DNA from: Endotrypanum monterogeii | Lineage: Eukaryota > Euglenozoa > Kinetoplastea > Trypanosomatida > Trypanosomatidae | NCBI GenBank assembly: GCA_000333855.2 | Contig: CM007342.1 | Location: 436,387-500,386, forward strand | Direction of reading: 5' to 3' | DNA length: 64,000 nt | Shown here: positions 10,971 through 21,500 of the stretch, in pieces | Numbering within the stretch: position 1 is the stretch's first letter | How the letters are laid out: each line of letters starts with the position of its first letter | Program-made: the position numbers and the translations under genes | Notes under the pieces: generated by a model | Told to the model about the DNA's origin: nothing | Seen by the model: the letters and a program-made list of their open reading frames with translations, nothing else | The model's database searches: none

Positions 10971-11959
10971 ACATACAAGGAGGCCCATTTTTTTTTTTTT
11001 CACTCCTCGAAGAAAAGAGGGAGAAATGGGTGAGGGGGAGGGGGAGGGGGGGGGGGCGATCCCTCCCCCTCACCCCTCTCTCTCTCCCTGTGTGCTAGGG
11101 TCCATGTTTTGTTTCGCTTTTCCTCGCCCGAGCTGCCATCAATGTGTTTGTGGGTGTGTGTGTGTGTGTGTGTGCAGTATTATATATATATATATATATA
11201 TATATATTTCGTTATTGGGAAGAATCTGTGTACCTGACAACAAGTTTGATAAAAAGCGGGGGGAGGAGAGGAGGAGGGAGGGGGAGGGAAGAGGGGGCAC
11301 ACTTTGAGCGTATGTGGGGGAGAAGGGAAGCGGGGGAATAAGTCTGTGTAATGGCTCTCTCTCTCTCTCTCTATATATATATATTTTTTTCCCCTCAACT
11401 CACGCCCGCTCACTCTTCGGATGAATCACTTGCTCGTTGGGCGACCTCGTGCCTCTTCTGCCGTCCTCGGGAAACACACCAGCAGCGTGAAGCAAGAACA
11501 CTTCAAGGTGTCTCGAAGCGGGGATCTCCGCCACCGTTTCCTGGTCGTACAGGTCGTGAAACAAAGTTTAAGGGGGTTAATAGGAGGCCGTGGGCGAGCG
11601 TGACGAAGAAAATAAGGTGTGGGAGTAGGCAAGGAGACATCAGACAGCTTTCTGTGGCGTTGTGCACATTGAAGAGGGTGGGGCTGCCTTTCTAAACCCC
11701 ATACACCCGTCGAGTATGTCGAGGGAACATCTTCCCCCCTCTCCCCGGGCCCCGCCCCGCCCTGTTCTCCTCTCTTGCCGGAGAGCGCATCTTCTCTCCG
11801 CACAGAACGAACTGCGTCGTCGCATAGGTGACACGATACCCACTCACGTTGTTTCTCTCTCTCTAATACTTTTAGTGTCCCAACATCCACCCCCGCTCGC
11901 AGCTGACACACACACACACACACACACTGGAATCAGGCGCGTGTTGCGATCATATCGTC
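10971..11959. other. Intergenic spacer: dynein 3' UTR and MBL-like gene 5' UTR
   Basis: No credible gene. It holds a T12 run, a G-rich run of GGGGG blocks at 11028-11056, a (TG)n-(TA)n array at 11153-11208, a purine-rich GGA block near 11260-11300, a CT/TA array near 11357-11385, and a (CA)n tract at about 11906-11928. The right end carries a polypyrimidine tract and AG that fit a trans-splice acceptor. Small open frames here run through these low-complexity tracts and are not supported. Confidence 0.8.
11851..11875 (+). promoter_or_regulatory. Candidate trans-splice acceptor for the first MBL-like gene
   Basis: A CT-rich run ends in TTTTAG, with the AG at 11874-11875. The next ATG downstream is 11960, giving a predicted 5' UTR of about 84 nt that contains the (CA)n tract. 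This supports 11960 as the start. Inferred from the known kinetoplastid acceptor pattern; not experimentally shown. Confidence 0.5.
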
Positions 11960-13387
11960 ATGAACTCTTCCGACTGCCTTCGTCATTTTAACATCACTGG
12001 CCAACCGGCGCAGGCACCACCACCTGGGTATATGAATTTGACCATAGTTGGCTCCGGCGTCTCCACCGGCGTGCCGGTTATCGGACACTTGGGACGCGGC
12101 TGTGCATGCGAAGACGCCATTGCCAACCCAGGCGGACCCAATAGCCGTAACAACATCAGTCTACTGATTACCCTTCCCCGCCGCGATGCACCAGACCTGC
12201 CAGAGGAGCAGCGGGTCTTATCGACTGTGAAGACTGTGTCAGAGACCACTGGCAAGAAAACGGGGGAAAACTGCGGCAACGAACGGGGTGCCAGCGCTAC
12301 AGGCTCTCTGATGAGCACAACGCCGGGCTCCTCCCACGCACGCTTTGCAGTCAAGGGCACAGTCAACTATATCGGCACAAAACCTGTGGCACACATCCTA
12401 ATCGATTGTGGAAAAACTTTTCGCGACGCTTACTTCAGGGTAATGATGTGGTGCAACGTCCGCAGGGTGGACACCCTGTTGTTGACGCATGGGCACGCCG
12501 ACGCTATAGCCGGACTTGATGATCTTCGAGATCTCCAGCCAATGCACATGTTGCCCGATGGGGATTGGATTGTCGATGATTTTGTGCCGACGTATCTCAC
12601 CCCCACCACGCTGGAAACTCTGAAGAAATCGGTGGGCTATATTATTCAGAACAGCCTTGAGAGTGGGAGGGCGATGGCAACGCCCGGGGAACACGCCGCG
12701 CAGGCTTCTGAGTGCGTGCGTCGACAAGAAGGATACGCTGTGGCGAATGGCAAGGCGAACAAAGAGGGTGGGTGGCGCAACATCGGCATCCGCCGAAGCA
12801 CTGCGCTGGATATTTTCTGCATGGACGAAGAGCAGCCCTCGAGGATGCACCTTCCCATCACCACCACCGCGGCGACAGCAGCAGGCCCCGTCGAAGTCGG
12901 TGGGGCCGAGGTCGACCTGCCCTTCTTCTCCTTTCCGGTGGAGCATGGCAAGGGCTACACTTCTATGGCGTGGGTGTTTGGACGTGGCACCGCCTTCAAA
13001 AGCCAACAAGCACAGTCAGCGAGGCAGGAGGAGCCGCAGGGCAGCTGCGTCGTGTACATCTCCGACGTGAGCGACATTCCCCCGACGTCGATGGCGTTCC
13101 TGCAAGACCTCGTAAAGATTGATGTTCTCTTTCTCGACTGTCTCGCCCCTGCTGGGCGAACAAGTCCTGTCCACTACTGCGAAGATGACCTGATGGCCCT
13201 GGTGCTCGCCCTGAAGCCCAGGCACGTCTTCGGCGTGGGCATGCATTGTGCTTTGAAACACAACGAGTGGGCAGCAAACTTGGCGAATGCACTGCAGTGT
13301 CACGTCGCTGCTGGACGGGTGCATGCTAGCGAGGTCCAATCTGTAGAACTCGCCTATGATGGCATGCGGATAGTGCTGCCGCAGTGA
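11960..13387 (+). CDS. Metallo-beta-lactamase-fold hydrolase, PhnP-like, tandem copy 1
   Basis: A 475-residue predicted metal-dependent hydrolase. The glycine-rich strand reads VGSGVSTGVPVIGH. It is followed by CACEDA, the RRNN-like SRNNIS segment, ILIDCGKTFR, and the metal motif THGHADA (His177, His179, Asp181). The following GLDDLR is the signature of the PhnP/C777.06c-type branch, which often has Ala after the Asp. Downstream come FPVEHGKG, YISDVSDIP, and a C-terminal VGMHC...KH and LAYDGMR segment. The founding bacterial PhnP is a cyclic phosphodiesterase; the eukaryotic substrate is not something I can assign. Residues about 310-390 are encoded by a DNA tract identical to copy 2. An internal ATG at 12032 aligns with the start of copy 2, so the first 24 residues are uncertain. 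Confidence 0.85.
   Translation: MNSSDCLRHFNITGQPAQAPPPGYMNLTIVGSGVSTGVPVIGHLGRGCACEDAIANPGGPNSRNNISLLITLPRRDAPDLPEEQRVLSTVKTVSETTGKKTGENCGNERGASATGSLMSTTPGSSHARFAVKGTVNYIGTKPVAHILIDCGKTFRDAYFRVMMWCNVRRVDTLLLTHGHADAIAGLDDLRDLQPMHMLPDGDWIVDDFVPTYLTPTTLETLKKSVGYIIQNSLESGRAMATPGEHAAQASECVRRQEGYAVANGKANKEGGWRNIGIRRSTALDIFCMDEEQPSRMHLPITTTAATAAGPVEVGGAEVDLPFFSFPVEHGKGYTSMAWVFGRGTAFKSQQAQSARQEEPQGSCVVYISDVSDIPPTSMAFLQDLVKIDVLFLDCLAPAGRTSPVHYCEDDLMALVLALKPRHVFGVGMHCALKHNEWAANLANALQCHVAAGRVHASEVQSVELAYDGMRIVLPQ
12886..13129 (+). repeat. 244-bp tract identical to 14841-15084 (copy 1)
   Basis: Base-by-base reading shows identity from CCCCGTCGAAG to GATGTTCTC between the two tandem MBL-like genes, in the same phase and orientation, 1955 bp apart. 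The bases flanking the tract differ at once, and the rest of the two genes is clearly diverged. This fits a gene-conversion tract. Confidence 0.9.
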
Positions 13388-14109
13388 CAAGGGGGGGGGT
13401 AGCGTGAAGTGGGGAATACCTTCGTAAGCCCCCTCCCCCCCCCCCCGGTGCTACGGTGTGTATGCATTGGGTGGGTATGCCCGAGTGTGCAGCAGACGGT
13501 GTCTGGATGGATCAGAAAGTATTTCCTCACGTCAAGAAAGACAGGGGGTGGGTGTACGTGGGGGTGAGGAAAAAAAAAGGAATTGGTATCTGTATTGTCG
13601 CAGATATCCCTCCTCTTTCAAAAGTCTGCCACTACTGATACTCTAACGTTTCCTTGGCCCCCCCCCTCCCCCCGCACATGCCTATCTGTGTGTGTGTGTG
13701 GAGGGGAGGGGAGGGGGAGGGGGAGGGAGGGAGAGAAAGGTATCATCCTTGACCACAGGAGGCGGTGTACTCGAGGGCGCTCCTCTTTTCTCGATGTTTT
13801 GCCTGCATGCCACCTCCACTCTCACCCCTTCCGTCTCTCGGAATACATGATTATTTCACGACGTGATGGTAACGGAACACTCGGCACCATCACGTTCTCA
13901 TGTCGCTGAGGTTTTTTTTTTTTGCAGTGTCAGTTGGAAGAAAACAAAACAGTGTCAACGACATCCTTGTATATATATATATATATATATTCAGTGAGGA
14001 AGAAAAAAAGCGGGGGCAATAGCGAGAACAAATAATTGGTATTGCACCTTCTTCCCTCCATCGCATGCCACACAAGTTCGATGCACGCAAGCTTCACTGC
14101 TAGGTAAAG
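13388..14109. other. Intergenic spacer between the two MBL-like genes
   Basis: No gene seen. It holds G and C homopolymers just after the stop, a purine block with six closely spaced G runs at 13703-13731, a T11 run at about 13913-13923, and a (TA)n array at about 13971-13990. A CT-rich stretch near 14049-14060 and AG dinucleotides at 14102-14109 lie just before the next ATG. Confidence 0.75.
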
Positions 14110-15411
14110 ATGATACGGATGCGGCTTACATTCGTCGGCACCGGTGTATCGTGTGCAATCCCAGTTATTGGACATGTCACGACCAACTGTGCGTGTCGCG
14201 ACGCCATCGAAAATCCAAGCGGCCCCAACCGTCGCAATAACGTATCGATGCTTATTTCTCTGTCATCCGGAGTCGGCGAGGCCGGAGATGAGGTGTGGCA
14301 TCACGCACTGGTCGATTGCGGCAAAACATATCGCAATGCCTACATGCGCGTCCTGGCCCCGATGGGAGTGAGGTGCGTAGATGCCCTACTCGTCACACAC
14401 GGACACGCAGATGCTATGCAGTGCGTCGAGGATGTGTGTGCAATGCAGACCGAGGCAGCCGCAGACTATCTACTGTCGGTAGCACGATCGACGTCGAGGG
14501 AAGAAAACGTACCTTCGGCAGCGGTTGTCCCCCGAACCCTCCGGCGTCTTCCAACGTTCCTCACCGAGCCCACTCTCGATCAAATTGCAATGGTGTCGCC
14601 AAAACTTGTCGAGCGGAGTCTGAAAGTTGGCGCCGCCCCAGCAACTCGTGCGGTGTATTGCAGTGCGCTTGCAGCAACGGACAGCATGACTGTCGAACCC
14701 CCTTCTCCCGCTGAAGCCCTCTCGACAGTGATGGATATATTCTTCATGGATGAGAAGAAACCGCAGCGCATGTATGTACCTCTCGGGCCTCTCAAACATC
14801 CACCATCATCACCACCAGCGGTGGATGCGAGAATAGCAGACCCCGTCGAAGTCGGTGGGGCCGAGGTCGACCTGCCCTTCTTCTCCTTTCCGGTGGAGCA
14901 TGGCAAGGGCTACACTTCTATGGCGTGGGTGTTTGGACGTGGCACCGCCTTCAAAAGCCAACAAGCACAGTCAGCGAGGCAGGAGGAGCCGCAGGGCAGC
15001 TGCGTCGTGTACATCTCCGACGTGAGCGACATTCCCCCGACGTCGATGGCGTTCCTGCAAGACCTCGTAAAGATTGATGTTCTCGTATTGGATCTGCTTG
15101 CCGGGCACGGGGCGCCGCCAGCGCCACACTACGGTGCTGACGAAGCCGTCGCTCTCGTTGTGGCACTTGCACCACGACGTACATACTTTGTTGGTATGTT
15201 CTGCAGTCTTGAGCATCAACGAACGAACGAGCTGCTGGCGCTTGAGCTTGCCCAACTGAAGGCACGCTATCGGAAAGAGCTCCAAGCCACAGCACCGGAG
15301 CCGTTGGTGGCTCCCGCCACGGAACAAGAAAAGAAAAAATATTTATTTCTGAACGAGGTCTGCTCAATGGAACTGGCATATGATGGTCAAGTGCTCGATA
15401 TGGACGCCTAA
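14110..15411 (+). CDS. Metallo-beta-lactamase-fold hydrolase, PhnP-like, tandem copy 2
   Basis: A 433-residue paralogue of the preceding gene. It shows VGTGVSCAIPVIGH near the start, CACRDA, NRRNNVSMLIS, LVDCGKTYR, and the metal motif THGHADA (His97, His99, Asp101). The family signature GLDDLR is not kept; here it reads QCVEDV. The central FPVEHGKG and YISDVSDIP region (about 245-325) is identical to copy 1 even at DNA level. The C-terminal part has diverged, with VGMFCSLEH, a Lys-rich insertion (EKKKYLF), and the ending LAYDGQV. The changed signature suggests an altered partner or substrate, which is inference. The start is the first ATG after candidate acceptor AGs at 14102-14109. Confidence 0.83.
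   Translation: MIRMRLTFVGTGVSCAIPVIGHVTTNCACRDAIENPSGPNRRNNVSMLISLSSGVGEAGDEVWHHALVDCGKTYRNAYMRVLAPMGVRCVDALLVTHGHADAMQCVEDVCAMQTEAAADYLLSVARSTSREENVPSAAVVPRTLRRLPTFLTEPTLDQIAMVSPKLVERSLKVGAAPATRAVYCSALAATDSMTVEPPSPAEALSTVMDIFFMDEKKPQRMYVPLGPLKHPPSSPPAVDARIADPVEVGGAEVDLPFFSFPVEHGKGYTSMAWVFGRGTAFKSQQAQSARQEEPQGSCVVYISDVSDIPPTSMAFLQDLVKIDVLVLDLLAGHGAPPAPHYGADEAVALVVALAPRRTYFVGMFCSLEHQRTNELLALELAQLKARYRKELQATAPEPLVAPATEQEKKKYLFLNEVCSMELAYDGQVLDMDA
14841..15084 (+). repeat. 244-bp tract identical to 12886-13129 (copy 2)
   Basis: Second member of the identical pair. It covers the FPVEHGKG to LVKIDVL coding region of the second MBL-like gene. Identity ends abruptly at both edges. Confidence 0.9.
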
Positions 15412-16260
15412 GAAAAACTGTATCATGGAACTCGTTGAGGAGGGGGTGAGAGGTCATGAGAAAATCAAAGTCAAGGCCCAGGTGGCTCGCTGCAGGAAAT
15501 GCTGAGCACCCCTCTCCCCATCACCACTACCACCCACCCATACAACCCAACCTACGCCTTAGCGCTCGCCCTTCTATTGATGGGATCATAGTCTGCATGT
15601 TATGAAGTGGTCTGTATCGCCTTCCTATCCCTCTCGCTGTGACGTGTGGGTGCTGTGACCTGAATATATATATATATATAAACAGACTCCCAGAGCTTTG
15701 GATAGCGCGTAATGAAAACACCAAGAAGTAGTGCAGGTACACAGTCAGAAAAACGACTTGGCCGCCATATTCCTTGGTCGTCCTCGAGGTTGTGTGTGTG
15801 TGTGTATCTGTGTGGCGGTGGTATGGGAGGGGGGGAGGTATATCGGGTAGCGCGTGCCCGTCTCTCCTCTGAATACCCCACCTACTCATATACCTCCGTG
15901 TGATTACTATGATTTCCCCCATGGTCTTTATATATATACAAAGCCGTCCTTCTCTCCCTCCGTCCCCTACTGTTCATCTCGTATTTGACCCCCCCCCACA
16001 CACACACACACGCACGCAAACACATCAATTCACACACGCACGCTCCACTTATTTTCGCCACCACTCGTCTCAAAGAGCTGCGTCACCGCGTCTCTTTGTC
16101 TTTGTTCGTATTTTAAAAAAAAAATTGCCTCAGTGGGGAGTGTTTCCTGACACATCTTCCTTCGCTTTCTCCTTCACGCCCGCTGTATGCTCCTGCTGTC
16201 GGCAACTACCTAGCACACTTGGATACATATCGAAGCACCCTCCGCCTGTCTGCGAGTGCG
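15412..16260. other. Intergenic spacer before AP-1 mu
   Basis: No gene seen. Contents are a (TA)n array at about 15663-15680, a (TG)n run near 15789-15803, a (CA)n-rich stretch near 15997-16020, an A-run near 16116-16125, and a pyrimidine-rich stretch at about 16155-16205. That stretch ends in an AG near 16210-16212, a likely splice acceptor for the AP-1 mu gene. Confidence 0.7.
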
Positions 16261-17562
16261 ATGGCATCGGTGCTGTACATACTGGACTCGAAAGGGAATC
16301 CGCTTATTTATCGTAGCTATCGCGGCGACGTCCTGCAAGATGTGCCAAGCGTCTTCCAAAAGCGTGTGATTGACGAAGAGGAGAGTCGCATCGCCCCCGT
16401 CTTCGAGGAGCAAGGGCACACATACACCTTCGTGCGCGAAAGGGATGTCTACCTGTTGATGGTAAGCACCATCAATACATGTTGCCTACAGCAAGTTTCC
16501 TTCCTGCACCAGTGCGTCTCGGTGTTCAACGCCTATTTCAAAACCGTAACACAAGAAACGGTGCGGGATAACTTCGTCATTATTTATGAACTCCTCGACG
16601 AAATGTGCGACTTCGGCTTTCCGCAGTTCACGGAGGAGCAGGCGTTGCGGGAATACATCCTCCAAAGCACGTTTCTCACCAAAATTATGGGCAGCAAGTC
16701 GACCCTCACCCAGACTGAACTACCAGCAGCGGTGACGGGGGCCGCGGGATCAACGCCGTGGCGCCTACCACGCAACTACAAGTACTCGAACAACCAAGTT
16801 TTTCTTGACGTGATTGAGAAGGTCGACCTGCTTGCCAATCAAGCCGGTGAGACGCTCTCCAGTGAGATCATCGGCACTGTAAAGATGAACAGTCGTTTGT
16901 CAGGCATGCCTACTTGCACCGTTGGCGTCAACGATAAAATTTTCTTCGACAGGACGGGCCGCAGAGGCAACACCGTCGAGATGGAGGACATAGCTTTTCA
17001 CCAGTGCGTAAAGCTGAATCACTTCGAGAGTGAGCGCATCATCTCCTTTGTGCCACCTGACGGTGAGTTCACGTTGCTCTCGTATCGACTAAACGAACGG
17101 GTGAGGCAGCCGGTGAGCGTGCGATGCACCTTCATTCACCACGGGACCACACGAGTCAAGGTGCACTGCACCCTTCAAACTAGATACCGCGCGAGCCTCA
17201 AAGCGAACGAGATGGAAGTGTATATCCCTATTCCCTCTGACGCCAACCTCCCGAAGTCGAATAGCCAGGTGGGGTTCGTGCAGTACGCCCCTCAGGTGAA
17301 CGCGCTTGTCTGGAACCTTGGCAAGATCGGTGGGAACCAGCAGTGCTCATGCAGTGCCGAGTTCCACCTTCCCAGTATACGCAGCAGCGACGTGGCGGAC
17401 CTGTCGAAGGCGCCCGTCAAGGTGAGGTTTGTGATTCCCTACTTCGCAGCCTCGGGCTTCCAGGTGCGATATGTAAAAGTTTTGGAGAAATCAAATTACA
17501 TGACAACGCCTTGGGTGCGTTACGTCACGCAGAGTGGCGTATACGAGGTGCGCACAGATTGA
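16261..17562 (+). CDS. AP-1 clathrin adaptor complex, mu subunit
   Basis: The medium chain of the AP-1 adaptor, which selects cargo for clathrin vesicles at the Golgi and endosomes. The 433-residue protein starts MASVLYILDSKGNPLIYRSY, as AP-1 mu chains do. Its first ~145 residues form the longin-type domain, with YELLDEMCDFGFPQ. The C-terminal mu-homology domain includes LSGMP, FDRTGR, FHQCVKL, ISFVPPDGEF, VRFVIPYF and the terminal PWVRYVTQSG. Length and these motifs favour AP-1 over AP-2, AP-3 or AP-4. The upstream extension to 16219 begins at a non-ATG codon; 16261 is the first ATG after the likely acceptor. Flanking genes show no functional link. Confidence 0.95.
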   Translation: MASVLYILDSKGNPLIYRSYRGDVLQDVPSVFQKRVIDEEESRIAPVFEEQGHTYTFVRERDVYLLMVSTINTCCLQQVSFLHQCVSVFNAYFKTVTQETVRDNFVIIYELLDEMCDFGFPQFTEEQALREYILQSTFLTKIMGSKSTLTQTELPAAVTGAAGSTPWRLPRNYKYSNNQVFLDVIEKVDLLANQAGETLSSEIIGTVKMNSRLSGMPTCTVGVNDKIFFDRTGRRGNTVEMEDIAFHQCVKLNHFESERIISFVPPDGEFTLLSYRLNERVRQPVSVRCTFIHHGTTRVKVHCTLQTRYRASLKANEMEVYIPIPSDANLPKSNSQVGFVQYAPQVNALVWNLGKIGGNQQCSCSAEFHLPSIRSSDVADLSKAPVKVRFVIPYFAASGFQVRYVKVLEKSNYMTTPWVRYVTQSGVYEVRTD

Positions 17563-18501
17563 TCTTGATGAGGTGAGCACTGCAGGTGAGGAGGTGGGGG
17601 CTGCTACGGCTGGTAAGGAGGACATGCACATCAAACCGCCGTGCAAAGATGATTGCCTGTGCCCACCTACTCCCCCCTGCTGCCATCGTGTCGCTGCATA
17701 ACTGTGGTCAAGAGGAGAGTCTCTCTTGCCGCCTCTTTCCAGAGCCCCTGCGCTGTGCTGCTGGCCCATTCTCGGCTATTATTGGTGTATCGTTGTGTCA
17801 GCGAGGGTGGCTGACCTCTGTTGGTGTCCTCTCTCCCTGTTCTGAAGTTTTTTTTTTTTTTGGTCTGTGTTTGTGTTTTGTTGGTGACTCGGTGCATCTG
17901 GGACTGCTCTCAGGACAACCTCTCTGCCAATCTCCTACAGAGGTGTGCGACCCTTTACGCGCAATAAGCCTTTCCGAATACCGACTGACCAGCGTTGCCC
18001 TGCCCTGCCATTCCCTACCCACTCCATACTTCTCCAAGCGAGAGACCATACATGTGGAAACGCATGTTGAGCTAATCGAATACAGATGCGATCACAAAAA
18101 AAAAAAGGGGGGAGCTGCTCTTGTGCTCTAGAGAGATACCGCCACCACCGTGTGTGTCTCGTTCGCGTCTACTCTGCACTGCAAGGTGTCTCTTTCTCTC
18201 TGCTCAATGTTTTTTTTTTTCTTTCTCTCACTTATTTTTTTTTTTTTCAACATCACGCGTCGCTCAACATATTTTTGGCACCGCTTCTACATGGAAATGG
18301 GTGCGTAGACATAAAACCGCCGTCTCGGCGATTAAACGGGGGGGGGGGCACACATAACACACGAGGCGACGCACATCTACTGCGCGAACCGCTGCCACAG
18401 TCGGACCAGGTGTGTAGTTGTGCTCAAAACTTTCACACAACACCTACCAAGGTAATCATCGTAACTTCTTTTTTTTCTTTTGCCTTTGTTCAACCTCAGC
18501 G
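17563..18501. other. Intergenic spacer with T-runs and splice signals
   Basis: No convincing gene. An open frame at 17586-18131 exists but runs through T12 and A11 homopolymers. T-rich blocks occur near 17848-17861, 18208-18248 and 18468-18480. After the second of these, the first AG is near 18309, and no ATG lies between it and 18502, which supports the start of the next gene. A G10 run lies near 18340-18349. Confidence 0.7.
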
Positions 18502-21500
18502 ATGCCTCCGCCAGCTCCCAAAGAGCGACGGTGTGGACGAACAGCAAAAAAAGGATCAAATCTGTGCAGGGCCGCCTCGGAACACTCCGTTCACTTTGAG
18601 CTGGAGCCCGTTGCCCGTGATGTCCAGAGGCAGATGGAGCAGCAGCTGTGGCGCTGGCTTAGAAAGACGCACAACTTGCTGTACGCACTTGATGCGACCG
18701 CACGTGGCTCTGTACAGGTCATGGAACGTGCCCCCGCGAAGGCCGCCACCCCTGCCTCCCCAGCAGTGGTGGTGAAGACAGTTGCCGTGACGCTGCCACC
18801 ACACCGCGAGCAAGCACATGATTCGCCGGAGGACGAGGACGTGTCCTGGTCCCGGATGCAGCTTATGCCGAACGCGTCGCTCGTCTTGTGGGAACAGCGC
18901 AGCCGTCGCCTACGGCATGTGGCTGGCGTCGTGGATGTATTCACGCTTGCCAGCATGATGCGCGACACGCGAGAAGGCAGTCTCACAAAAAGAAGCACTG
19001 GGAGTACCAATGACAACGGTCCCACTCGCCTCTGTACAAGTTTCCTGGGATCCAGTAGCGATACGACGGTCTCTGGCCGGGTACCGCTGCCACTGATGGA
19101 TACAAACGAATTCAGGGAGCAAGGGTGGTCCCTGGACCTCGCCATGGATCAAACAAGCCAAAAGCATCATCAAGTCTGCAGCTGCAACGCCACGTCGAGG
19201 TTACCCCACCCCACCGTATTCCTTTATGCACGCGAATACATCAATCACGCCCATGTGCTGTGGCACGTGCTCCAGGAGCGCTGGGGAAGAGAGCGGCTAC
19301 CGGTGACGACCATGCCGACCTGGGTGAACACGGTGTTGGTGTTCGGTAGCGATGACCCAGAAGTGGAAATCGAAGCCGCGTCTTCCCTGACGGAGGAGGC
19401 TCTCGAGAAGCTGCGGCGACACGTCGAACGATGGCTGAAGGGGTTGTCCTCAGCCGACAAGGCCAAGAAACGTGTAGCGGGCAAAGCGGTGGCATCTGTG
19501 AGCACTTACAAAGCCGCCATGACCGCTGCCGCTTCCAGCGATGAGGAAGCGCTGACGCCGCATGATGCAGCCGACATTCTGTGGGGGGTCTGCACTGCAG
19601 TTGCAAGACTTCACCGCGCCGGTCTCGTTCACGGCAACCTCAAACCGAACAACGTACTGATTCGCCACGTGTTTGTCAATCGCTGCGACCCGCAGATGGA
19701 AGCAAAGTCATGCGAAGTGCACGTAACCGATCACCTACTCCCGCTAATGCCCGACAAACTTGTGGAACCGGGGGCATTGCTGACGCTACCGACACCTGTG
19801 GCACTCGCCTTGGGCTCGACACCTGCCGTGTTACGGCATTCCAAGTCCGTCACGATGAGTGGGTACGTGTGCGTGAAGCTGCGCGAGACGGCAGAGATGC
19901 CCTACCTCTGCGGTGGCGGGCCACATTATTCAGCCATCCCGCCGGCATTCTCGTTGAGTGGCCTCCGTGTGAACGATGTGTTCAGCGCTGATGACAACGA
20001 TCTCTCGCTCGAGGGCGGGGTAGACAGCTTGTCAAGTGAAGCGTATGAAGCGGTGATGCTGCTGCATCTCGCCGCCCCCGAGAATGTGTTGCTCGTGGCA
20101 GTGAGCGACAGTGAAGTCGGCATGGATGTACGGGGTCGAGAGACGGCGGCCGCAGCGACTCTCAGTGCGGGTAACGCACGCTTTCGAGTTTGGCTGAACG
20201 TGCAGAACGCCACACCCGCCAGCGATGTCTACGCACTCGGGGTGCTTCTCTATATGATGCTTGTTGGCCGCCTCCCACCACTCCCGCGATACCGCCGTGC
20301 TTCGCAAGATGCATCCTGTACAGCAGTTGTCGGCGCTCGTCCCCAGCCAGCGTACGTTGAGGTAATATATGATGCCGTGCGCGCGCTGTATGAGAGCGCG
20401 GGAAGACGCACCCCCAAGCACGATCCATCACAGGCGTTGGATGAGCTGAAAGCATTTTTGCGCACTGCAGCCGCGGGTCAGAACCTTCCACTGACCCTTT
20501 CACTTGCGCGTGCCGGTGTTCAGCCAGTGGCAATGGACATCCTGGTTGGCATGCTACACGTCAACCCAGCTGAGCGGCTGACCCTCGCACAGCTGCAGCA
20601 CCACGCCTTCTTTCAAAAACTCGGGCGACGGCGTCATGCACTCCGCGCAGAGCTGAAGGAGGTGACGCGACGGATGCAATTCAAAGCGCCTGTGAAAGAT
20701 ACAAATCCGTTGCGCAATGGTGTTGTGGCCGCTGCACAGCGACGCACGATGCCACAGAACATGGGTGCTACTGCAAAAACGAACGACGAGCGTCCCCCAG
20801 CGTTGCCCATGTCGACTGCAGGCTCTCGCAGCGTCTTGGAGCCGAGCACACCCTCTGACGTCGTCAAGACAGGCAACAACGACGACTGCAACACCTCTGA
20901 TTCAGTGGCCTCACCCGCGTCACCCGACGGCCCTGTCGCCCCGCGAAGTATCTTCAAGAAGAACTTGAGCGCTGAAGGCGAGGAGACATCGTTAATGGTG
21001 TCACCACCATCAACACCACCGTCTCCCCCTGCCCGGCTTACCCGCGTGCCTCACTCTGTATATATCTCCCAGAGCCGCTGTGAACGCTCCTTTGCCCCTA
21101 CATCCCCCTCCGATACCGGGGGTATGAAGCGAGGCCACTGTGAGTACCCTCGCCACTGCCCCGATATCCATGACACGACTAAGCCACGGGAGACAAGCGT
21201 CAAGGCGACGACGCCGACCGTACCGCAGACATCCCCTGGAACCGTGCGAGAACCCAAGCCTCTCAAGCACAGAGAGGCGCTGGATCAGTCGCACATGTCA
21301 CAAAAGACTGCGTTCGCCCCACCTGTCGCACGTTCAAGTAAAGCAGAAGCGTCCTTCCGTGCACCACGCCGATCTGTTGTTCAACGCCCCTCAGCGTGGA
21401 CTATGCAGAAGCCCCTCGGTCTGTATGCGATGTCGTTGGTCTTCCTGTTTATTGTTCGGCTTCGGCGCCGCCGAGAACGCACATCTTTGCTGAATCACAT

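Noticed and set aside
12480..12500. Lost metal ligand because the motif reads HGHADA and not HxHxDH
   Set aside because: Ala in place of the last His is usual in the GLDDLR branch of the PhnP-like family as I know it, so it is not evidence of inactivation.
16219..16260. Upstream extension of AP-1 mu
   Set aside because: It starts at a non-ATG codon, and AP-1 mu proteins begin at the MASVLY-type N-terminus encoded from 16261.
17586..18131. 181-codon plus-strand open frame after AP-1 mu
   Set aside because: It crosses T and A homopolymers, has no recognisable protein feature, and lies where a 3' UTR and splice signals are expected.
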